Shown here piece after piece: positions 43,309 to 48,800 of a DNA stretch of 48,800 nt (positions are counted from its first letter, which is position 1; every line of letters starts with the position of its first letter). Under the pieces are notes generated by a model, which had not been told where the DNA came from, made no database searches, and saw nothing but the letters and a program-made list of their open reading frames with translations. The DNA lies in the NCBI GenBank assembly GCA_016931035.1, contig JAFGFN010000048.1, positions 1-48,800 on the forward strand. Reading direction: 5' to 3'. Both the position numbers and the translations under genes were made by a program. The DNA comes from Candidatus Sumerlaeota bacterium (GTDB lineage Bacteria > Sumerlaeota > Sumerlaeia > UBA8349).

Positions 43309-44689
43309 AGTCCCGTCCCGTCAGTTTTCTGAGCTGCAGCGCCGCCTGCTTGCGAACCGCCGGGCTCGGGTTCTCGAGCGCCTTCTCCCACAGGGCGACC
43401 GCCTGCTCCTCGGGAGCGATTTCCGCCGTGTCTTCCATGGCCTGCGATACGGCTTCCGCTTCGAGCTCGGCTTCGGCTTCCGCTTCCGGCTCCGTCGCGG
43501 CTGGGAACTCGTCCCTCAGATCCTCGCTCACGTCGCTCGAGACAAGGGACTCGTCCGCCGCCGCGGGCTCCTCGACCGGGCGCTCCTCATCCGCAATGGA
43601 AATCTCCTCATCCACGACCGGAGGCTCCTCGTCCGCCAGCGGAAGATCCTCCTCGGCCGAAATCAGGTCGTCCTCCGAGAGTCGAATCTCGCCCACCGGC
43701 AGGTAGCCTTCGTCCCTTTCATCGTCCGCGAGCGAAACAACCGGCTCTTCCCCGGCAAGCGGCTCCTCCTCCGTGAGCAGATGCTCACCCGCAAACAGTT
43801 CTTCTTCGCCGGACGGCTCCGCCACGGCCACCGGCTCTTCCTCGACGACCGGCTCTTCCTCGACGACCGGCTCTTCCTCGACGAGCAGATGTTCCCCGGC
43901 AAGGAGCTCTCCCTCGGCGACCGGCTCTTCCGCGACAACCGGTTCAACAACCGGTTCTTCCTCAACCGGCTTCCGTTCCTCGACGGCCTCGAGTTCGCCG
44001 GCTTCGATCTCCTCGGGAACCCGCGGCGACGCAACTTGGCCTGCGCCCACTTCGAGAAGCGAAAAGACGATCTGGGCATTGCCCACTTCGACGATGTCGT
44101 TCTCGTGCAGCTTCTTCTCTCGCACCGTCTCGCCGTTGACGCGCGTCGTGCCTTTGCCCGCGAGGTCGCGGAGAAGATACGAGCCCTGCTCTCGGAGAAT
44201 CTCGAACTGGAACGGCTCGATGAACCAATCCACCAGCCGCACGTCGTTTTCGGGAGCGCGTCCCACCCGGGTCGCGGACTGCGAAAGCGCATGGACGATC
44301 TTGCGCTGCTTCTCGATCTGGACGGTCAGGTAGCCGACCCAGGTCGACTTATCCATCATGATGGTCTGTTCGAACTCGGCGAGGGAAGCGCTGGCGACCG
44401 CATCGGGGGCCATGAAATGCAGCTTGTGCTTGCCCAAGGAAATGATGTCCTGGTGGAAAACCTGGGTTCGGGCCACCCGCACGCCGTTGACGTAGGTCCC
44501 GTTCGAACTGTCCAGATCGACCAGGTAGTACTTCCCGTCCTGTCGGCGGATTTCCGCGTGGTGGCGAGAAATGCTCAGGTTCTCTATCGCCACGTCGTTG
44601 TCGCCCGCGCGCCCAATTGTGATGCAGTCCTTCTCGAGAATCAACCGCTGGACCTCGTGCTCACCCAGTTTGATGACGATCTCCGGCAT
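43298..44689 (-). CDS. Double FHA-domain protein with Glu/Val-rich repeats
   Basis: 463 residues from the ATG at 44689, preceded by GAGGTG; a GTG at 44698 is possible. The first FHA domain (about 1-95) is canonical: ITIGRAGDNDVAI, SISRHHAEI, DLDSSNGTYVNG. The second (about 115-215) is ATRVGRAPENDVRL with DLAGKGTTRVNG; it lacks the usual Ser-x-x-His between. Then come about 190 residues rich in Glu/Val/Pro (EEPVVEEEPVVEEEP), encoded partly by an 18-bp tandem repeat, and a C-terminal HEAT-like stretch (NPSPAVRKQAALQLRKLTGRD). FHA domains bind phosphothreonine. No protein kinase gene is in the window. It is co-transcribed with the phosphoesterase. Confidence 0.85.
   Translation of the reverse strand: MPEIVIKLGEHEVQRLILEKDCITIGRAGDNDVAIENLSISRHHAEIRRQDGKYYLVDLDSSNGTYVNGVRVARTQVFHQDIISLGKHKLHFMAPDAVASASLAEFEQTIMMDKSTWVGYLTVQIEKQRKIVHALSQSATRVGRAPENDVRLVDWFIEPFQFEILREQGSYLLRDLAGKGTTRVNGETVREKKLHENDIVEVGNAQIVFSLLEVGAGQVASPRVPEEIEAGELEAVEERKPVEEEPVVEPVVAEEPVAEGELLAGEHLLVEEEPVVEEEPVVEEEPVAVAEPSGEEELFAGEHLLTEEEPLAGEEPVVSLADDERDEGYLPVGEIRLSEDDLISAEEDLPLADEEPPVVDEEISIADEERPVEEPAAADESLVSSDVSEDLRDEFPAATEPEAEAEAELEAEAVSQAMEDTAEIAPEEQAVALWEKALENPSPAVRKQAALQLRKLTGRDYDY
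43831..43884. repeat. 18-bp tandem repeat, three perfect copies
   Basis: CCGGCTCTTCCTCGACGA occurs three times in a row (43831, 43849, 43867), with degenerate units on both sides. It encodes the Glu/Val/Pro-rich linker of the FHA protein; length change by slippage would stay in frame. Confidence 0.9.
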
Positions 44690-44819
44690 GGTCTTCACCT
44701 CGCGTGTACCCCGCCCTCTCCATCGGGAGGAGCTTAGGGAGAGTCTGCGCCGTCCTCACGTTAGCACCCGAACGCCCTCTCACACCATAAAAAACGGGAC
44801 GCCCCTTTTCAAACCGCTG

Positions 44820-44849
44820 TTGCGAGTTCGGCTCGGCTTGGAGTATCCT
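44820..44849 (+). promoter_or_regulatory. Putative promoter of dtd
   Basis: TTGCGA (44820-44825) and TATCCT (44844-44849) are 18 bases apart in the divergent gap between the FHA gene and dtd. It is a modest match to a sigma-70 promoter; start predicted near 44856. Confidence 0.35.
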
Positions 44850-44930
44850 TACCTTCGTCCGTCCCGCGGCGGTGGCGCGCCCTGAAACCGGGTCGGCGCC
44901 CCGGGAGCGAACGGACGGGAAATGGAATTC

Positions 44931-45407
44931 ATGAGAATCCTCGTTCAGCGCGTGTCTCGGGCCGCCGTCCATGTGGAGGATCGCGCCGTCGGCGTCATCG
45001 GACGCGGTCTCCTTCTCCTTGTCGGAATCGGACGCGAAGACGACGAGACTGTTCTGGCGCCCATGGCCGAAAAGGTCGTGAATCTGAGAATCTTCCCCGA
45101 TCCGGTCGGGCCGAGCCATTTCGACCGCTCGGCTCTGGACGAGAAGGCCGACCTCCTGGTCGTCTCTCAGTTCACCCTTCACGCCGACTCGCGCAAGGGA
45201 CGACGACCCAGTTTTTCCGCCGCCGCCGAGCCAGTCCGAGCGCAAAGCCTGCTCGATTCGTTCGTCGCCCTTCTGCGTCGATTCCCCTTGAGGGTCGAGA
45301 CGGGAGTGTTCGGAGCCATGATGGACGTCTCGCTCAACAACGACGGTCCGGTCTCGCTCTGGCTCGATTCCGAAGAACTCCTGGCGGGGCGACGGCGCAC
45401 ACGCTGA
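44931..45407 (+). CDS. dtd: D-aminoacyl-tRNA deacylase
   Basis: 158 residues from the ATG at 44931, giving the standard start MRILVQRVSRAAVHV with GGA upstream; an ATG three codons earlier is less likely. The two catalytic-site signatures are SQFTLHADSRKGRRPSF and the C-terminal TGVFGAMMDVSLNNDGPVSLWLDS (family NxGPVT, here NDGPVS). The enzyme removes D-amino acids (and glycine from tRNA-Ala) from tRNA, a proofreading step in the cytoplasm. The lipoprotein gene follows after about 80 bases. Confidence 0.96.
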   Translation: MRILVQRVSRAAVHVEDRAVGVIGRGLLLLVGIGREDDETVLAPMAEKVVNLRIFPDPVGPSHFDRSALDEKADLLVVSQFTLHADSRKGRRPSFSAAAEPVRAQSLLDSFVALLRRFPLRVETGVFGAMMDVSLNNDGPVSLWLDSEELLAGRRRTR

Positions 45408-45485
45408 CTCGCGGAGACACGATCGGTCCCTCGCCACTCACCCTCTGAACAGTCTTTTCGGTCGAAAGACCGGGGAGGTTTAACC

Positions 45486-46022
45486 TTGAAACAACAAGTC
45501 TTCCGATCCATCCGACGGGCTCTTTTCATCCTCGCGCCCCTGGCCCTCGGCGCCTGCGCAACCTCTCGACAGGCCGAAGAACAGATCGTCCTTCCCTCTC
45601 CCTCTCTGATGGAAATCGGAGTGGGCCAGAGCGGCTCCGAGGCGCTCGATCCCGAGTACATCGAGCGATATCAGCCCGACGTTCGGCTCAGCGCGTCGTG
45701 GGAGGACGGAGCCGTCCGAATCGGCATGGTGAACATGTCGGGTCGCCCACTCCGAATCGGTCCGGGCAACTTCGGCGTCATCGTCGACAAAGAATTGCAC
45801 CGCGCCCAGCCGGGCGACGTCGTGGTCGAATTCCCGATCGTCTCGCTCAATCCGAACGAGGGCGTCTCGGGGCGACTGCGCTTTCTCAAACTCGGCGACC
45901 TGACGGGACGACATCTCGTCTTTAACCACCGCGACGTCCGCCCCTCGCGCTGCGAAATCCTCTCCCCGGAACCGAAGGACGAGCCCACGTCGCAAACATC
46001 GCAGACAACGGGAGAAGACTAG
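45486..46022 (+). CDS. Uncharacterised lipoprotein
   Basis: 178 residues starting with TTG, supported by GGGGAGG 7 bases upstream. The signal peptide FILAPLALGAC ends in a lipobox Cys (about residue 24). The mature part contains VRLSASWEDGAVRIGMVNMSGRPLRIGPGNFGVI, a beta-sandwich-like pattern reminiscent of small periplasmic proteins such as YcfL, and a Thr/Gln-rich C-terminus. A hairpin with a GAAA loop (CGGTC/GACCG, 45459-45472) lies immediately before the ribosome binding site. The stop codon TAG falls exactly inside the first bases of the inserted MITE-like element. Function unknown. Confidence 0.7.
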   Translation: MKQQVFRSIRRALFILAPLALGACATSRQAEEQIVLPSPSLMEIGVGQSGSEALDPEYIERYQPDVRLSASWEDGAVRIGMVNMSGRPLRIGPGNFGVIVDKELHRAQPGDVVVEFPIVSLNPNEGVSGRLRFLKLGDLTGRHLVFNHRDVRPSRCEILSPEPKDEPTSQTSQTTGED

Positions 46023-46176
46023 GCTCTGTCCAATAATTACTCCGAAGGAGTAAAATGTGAATAGCCACGGGTAAGGCCGAGGGCCGAAACCCGTGGGAAA
46101 CTGGCATTTCATGAATGACGACTCCGAAGGAGTCGAACAAAGAGAAGATCACCAGGCTATTATTGGACAGAGCCTA
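46020..46176. mobile_element. 157-bp MITE-like element with perfect 18-bp terminal inverted repeats
   Basis: TAGGCTCTGTCCAATAAT at 46020-46037 is the exact reverse complement of 46159-46176. The outer TA on both ends suits a TA target duplication, as in IS630/Tc1-type or some IS5-type insertions. Internal hairpins are ACTCC/GGAGT near 46040-46051, CACGGGT/ACCCGTG (46066-46094) and GACTCC/GGAGTC near 46121-46134. There is no transposase gene, so movement would need one elsewhere. It sits between the lipoprotein gene, whose TAG stop it provides, and the YkvA-family gene. Confidence 0.8.
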
Positions 46177-46219
46177 GAAGGCAGCGCGGATCCCGACGCG
46201 CGACTGAGGAGGCGAATCG

Positions 46220-46561
46220 GTGCTCGACCGGCTCATGGCCGCTGCCGTCGCATTCAAGCGCGAGATCGCCGTCTATCGCCTCGTGGCGCGAGATCCTCGA
46301 ACGCCCCGGATCGCCGCGATTCTCCTGGGGCTCGCCGTCGCGCATGCCGCGTCCCCCATCGACCTCATCCCGGACTTCATACCGGTTCTCGGATACTTGG
46401 ACGACGCGATCGTCATTCCCCTTCTGGTTTTCCTCGCGCGGAGAGCGATTCCCCGCAACGTCATCCTCGATTGTCGCAGAAAGGTGGAGGAAGAGACCCT
46501 GAGCCTTACGAACCCTGAAGTCCGCGCAACCCGAACCGAGAAGCAGGTGCCCACCTCTTGA
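46220..46561 (+). CDS. YkvA/DUF1232-family protein
   Basis: 113 residues with GTG start and GAGGAGG 7 bases upstream. The DUF1232 core is present: RIAAILLGLAVAHAASPIDLIPDFIPVLGYLDDAIVI, where 'SPIDLIPDFIPVLGxLDDxxVx' is the family hallmark. It is a small membrane-associated protein of unknown function with one or two hydrophobic helices. The stop overlaps the TTG start of the glycosyltransferase gene (TTGA), so translation may be coupled. Confidence 0.85.
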   Translation: MLDRLMAAAVAFKREIAVYRLVARDPRTPRIAAILLGLAVAHAASPIDLIPDFIPVLGYLDDAIVIPLLVFLARRAIPRNVILDCRRKVEEETLSLTNPEVRATRTEKQVPTS

Positions 46562-47775
46562 AATCCGCTATTCGCAATCCGCAATCCCAAATCGACGGCC
46601 CCCTGAGAATCCTCATGGTGTCGCGCCAGTTCTGGCCCGTGGCCCACGGCGCGGAAAACCAGTTCCTGCGCCTCGCGCGTTCTCTCCGCGCCCGAGGACA
46701 CCAGGTCCAGGTCCTAAGCGCCCGACTCGACCCGTCGTGGCCCAAGACCGAGATCCTGCCGGGCGACGTCCCTCTCACGCGACTGCCTAGCCCTCGTCTG
46801 CGCGGCTGGGGCTCGGTCCGGTTCCTCGCCTCGCTGGCCACGTATCTGATTCGGCATCGCAAACGGTTCGACGTCGTCCACATCAACGCCCTGAAGTACG
46901 CCGCCGCCCTGGGCGGCTTCCTCGGCCCCAAACTCGGCCTCCCCGTCCTGGCCCGCAGCATCTGCGCCGGGTCCGTCGGCGACATGGCCCATCTCAACAC
47001 GCTCCCCTTTCCGAAACCGGTTCTGCGCTATCTGCACCGCCTCGACCGCGTGATTGCCCTGAGCCGCGAATTGTCCGACGAGCTCGCCGCCCACGGTTTC
47101 GCGCCACGGCGCATCGCCCTCATCCCGAACGGGATCGACGACGCCGAGTTTCGTCCCCCCACCCCGCAAGAGCGCGAGACGGCGCGGCAACGCCTTCCCG
47201 TCGAGACGGAGGGACGCCTCGTGGCCGTGACGACCGCGCGGCTCACCGCCCAGAAAGGCGCCCAGTTCCTCCTCCAAGCGTTCGAACGCCCTGAGGTCCG
47301 GGCGCGCTGGACCTGGATCGTTCTCGGAGACGGCGAGTTGAGACCCGCGCTCGAATCCGACATCCGGCGCGCGGGACTCGAAAGCAGCGTCCGGCTCATG
47401 GGACGAATCGAAGACGTGAAGCCCTGGCTCCACGCCGCCGACCTCTTCTGCCTCCCCTCCCTGGCCGAGGGCCAGTCCAACTCGCTGATCGAAGCGATGG
47501 CGTGCGGTCTCCCCTCGCTGGCGACCCGGGTCAGCGGCACCGTGGACCTGATCGCCGACGACGAACAGGGCCTTCTGGTCGATCCCGCCCGGCCCGACCA
47601 ACTCGCCGACGGCTTGATCCGACTGACCGACGACGCGCGGCGCGAGAGAATGGGCACCGCCGCACGACGCCGCGTCGAGGAGACCTGCGCCCTCGAAATC
47701 GTCACCCGGCGCTACGAGAATCTCTATCGCGAAATGATCGCCGAGAAACGCGCCGCTCATCCGCCCGGGCGATGA
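46558..47775 (+). CDS. Glycosyltransferase, GT4 family
   Basis: 405 residues from a TTG overlapping the previous stop. The first ~18 residues are encoded by a GCAATCC-type repeat, and the ATG at 46615 (MVSRQFWPVAHGAENQ) is a possible real start. The GT-B fold is shown by LRILMVSRQFWPVAHGAENQFLRL, VIALSRELSDELAAHG, VTTARLTAQKGAQFLLQAF, VLGDGELRPALE, and the nucleotide-sugar site SLAEGQSNSLIEAMACGLPSLAT with GLLVDPARPDQLADGL. It transfers a sugar from a nucleotide donor, presumably in surface-glycan synthesis; the acceptor is unknown. ruvC follows after about 95 bases. Confidence 0.88.
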   Translation: MKSAIRNPQSQIDGPLRILMVSRQFWPVAHGAENQFLRLARSLRARGHQVQVLSARLDPSWPKTEILPGDVPLTRLPSPRLRGWGSVRFLASLATYLIRHRKRFDVVHINALKYAAALGGFLGPKLGLPVLARSICAGSVGDMAHLNTLPFPKPVLRYLHRLDRVIALSRELSDELAAHGFAPRRIALIPNGIDDAEFRPPTPQERETARQRLPVETEGRLVAVTTARLTAQKGAQFLLQAFERPEVRARWTWIVLGDGELRPALESDIRRAGLESSVRLMGRIEDVKPWLHAADLFCLPSLAEGQSNSLIEAMACGLPSLATRVSGTVDLIADDEQGLLVDPARPDQLADGLIRLTDDARRERMGTAARRRVEETCALEIVTRRYENLYREMIAEKRAAHPPGR

Positions 47776-47870
47776 CGCCCACAATTCCGGCCTTGAATCC
47801 CATCCCCCCGGCTGGCAGACTAAGCCCTGTTGCGGAGGAATCCCTCCCGAGGAGGTCCGCGGCGCCGCCT

Positions 47871-48383
47871 ATGCGAATTCTCGGAATCGACCCCGGACTG
47901 GCCGCCGTCGGTTGGGGAGTGATCGTCTACCCCAAGGGCGGCCCGGACCTGGTTCGCTGGGGCCAGATCAAGACGCCCGCGGGCAAGCCTCTCTCTCTCC
48001 GGCTTCGCCGCATCCACGAATCTCTGGTCGAGCTGATCGAGAAAGAACGTCCCGAAGTCGTGGCCGTCGAACAGATCTTCTTCGCCACAAACGTCAAGAC
48101 GGCGATCACGGTCGCCCAGGCGCGCGGCGTCGCCCTCCTCGCCGCCGCCGAGACCGACACTCCCGTCGCCGAGTACACGCCGCTTCAAATCAAGAAGGCC
48201 GTCACCGGACGCGGCAACGCCGGAAAAGCGCAGGTGCAAAAAATGGTCGCCACGCTCCTGGGACTGCGCGAGATTCCACGACCCGACCATGCCGCCGACG
48301 CGCTGGCCGCCGCCCTCTGTCACGGCCACACGCTCAAGTCCGACCGGCTGATCCGAGCGGCGCACCCCCGCGCCACGCCGTGA
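47871..48383 (+). CDS. ruvC: Holliday junction resolvase RuvC
   Basis: 170 residues. The RNase-H-fold catalytic residues are D7 (MRILGIDPGLAAVGWG), E67 (EVVAVEQIFF) and the C-terminal D139-H140-x-x-D143 (RPDHAADALAAALCH). Also typical are KTAITVAQARGVALLAAAE and YTPLQIKKAVTGRGNAGKAQVQKMV. RuvC cuts Holliday junctions symmetrically in complex with RuvAB. GAGGAGG is about 14 bases upstream; the true start could be earlier, but the family starts here. It is not clustered with ruvB, and no ruvA is seen in the window. Confidence 0.95.
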   Translation: MRILGIDPGLAAVGWGVIVYPKGGPDLVRWGQIKTPAGKPLSLRLRRIHESLVELIEKERPEVVAVEQIFFATNVKTAITVAQARGVALLAAAETDTPVAEYTPLQIKKAVTGRGNAGKAQVQKMVATLLGLREIPRPDHAADALAAALCHGHTLKSDRLIRAAHPRATP

Positions 48384-48451
48384 TCGACGATTGAAACACC
48401 CGCGCCCCACCCGATCGGGCGCGAGCACAGAGAAGAAAGGAGACTCTCCCG

Positions 48452-48607
48452 ATGTCCGCGTTCTGGAAAATCAAGGCATGGTTTCATCACTGGGTGAGCA
48501 AGATCTTCTGGGTCCTGGCCGTCGTTGGGATCGTCTTCGTCTGTCTCTGGATGCGCGGTCCCATCTTATCCGTGTGGGACAGCATCCTGCGCGCCATGAC
48601 CTTCTGA
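48452..48607 (+). CDS. Small one-TM protein (51 residues)
   Basis: An ATG with AAAGGAG 9 bases upstream opens a 51-residue frame: a short amphipathic start (MSAFWKIKAWFHHWVSKIF) runs into the membrane segment WVLAVVGIVFVCLWM and ends in a short tail. The good ribosome binding site and clear hydrophobic core make it likely to be real. It follows ruvC by about 70 bases, possibly on the same transcript. Not recognised. The last 193 bases of the window (48608-48800) are A+T-richer and show nothing I can support. Confidence 0.6.
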   Translation: MSAFWKIKAWFHHWVSKIFWVLAVVGIVFVCLWMRGPILSVWDSILRAMTF

Positions 48608-48800
48608 TGCGCACCTGGAAGCGTCGCGCCGTCGCTCCCAATCCCGATGCGACGCTATGTCGCACAACCGCGCAAGAAGAACACTTGTTTTCAAACAGCC
48701 GATTTCATAGGATCGATCGCTCTTGTCCAAAACAGAAAGGCGCGATCTTCGTCTCGATATTGAAAACAAAGGACAAAAATGTCGTGAGCAAATGGGGTCA

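Overview
The window looks like a chromosomal piece of a G+C-rich Gram-negative bacterium. The evidence is lipoprotein signal peptides, an AsmA-like envelope protein, an O-antigen-ligase-like protein and type IV pilus genes. There is no rRNA or tRNA gene, so the taxon can only be inferred. The pseudopilin N-terminus (PNFLEAQTRSKVSR after the hydrophobic helix), the lamin-tail secreted protein and the palindromic intergenic repeats recall uncultivated lineages such as Sumerlaeota, Hydrogenedentota or Planctomycetota relatives; this is an impression, not a proof.

Layout. 1-600: gene debris (a radical-SAM C-terminus and a broken YoeB toxin). 613-3020: an XRE regulator fused to a degenerate nucleotide-cyclase domain, then ahcY with a strong terminator. 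3045-8722: a secreted pectinesterase-fold protein without its catalytic residues, with a clear promoter and LacI-type operator, and a large AsmA-like protein. 8819-16805: surface-glycan functions (two polytopic glycosyltransferase-like proteins, an O-antigen-ligase-like protein, a GT4 glycosyltransferase) around dinB. 16900-20152: ApbE, a MEMO1-family protein and QueG. 20294-25876: a leftward cluster of an HDOD protein, a receiver-GGDEF protein with two degenerate signatures, PilB, PilC and a stand-alone 'PGLVLARPV' module. 26201-30233: FAH-family enzyme, lamin-tail protein, VanZ-like protein and an unknown helical protein.

30331-39200 is the accessory region. It holds three toxin-antitoxin modules (ParE/PF09720, HigBA, BrnTA), a DUF3883 protein interrupted by an early in-frame TAG, ruvB, a partial direct duplication of the ruvB promoter-leader-5' end flanking brnTA, and a leftward cassette of lower apparent G+C. 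The cassette encodes a one-TM protein, a GHMP sugar kinase, an EEP-family nuclease/phosphatase and a methyltransferase C-terminal fragment. Two palindromic repeat elements close the region. The TM-GHMP-EEP cassette is the best candidate here for an undescribed system, but its function is not shown by the sequence.

39415-48607 returns to ordinary content: a pseudopilin, a lipoprotein built of glycine/aspartate-rich repeats, a metallophosphoesterase overlapping a double-FHA protein, dtd, a lipoprotein whose stop codon lies inside the end of a 157-bp MITE-like element, a YkvA-family protein, a second GT4 glycosyltransferase, ruvC and a 51-residue one-TM protein. ruvB and ruvC are about 14 kb apart and no ruvA is seen.
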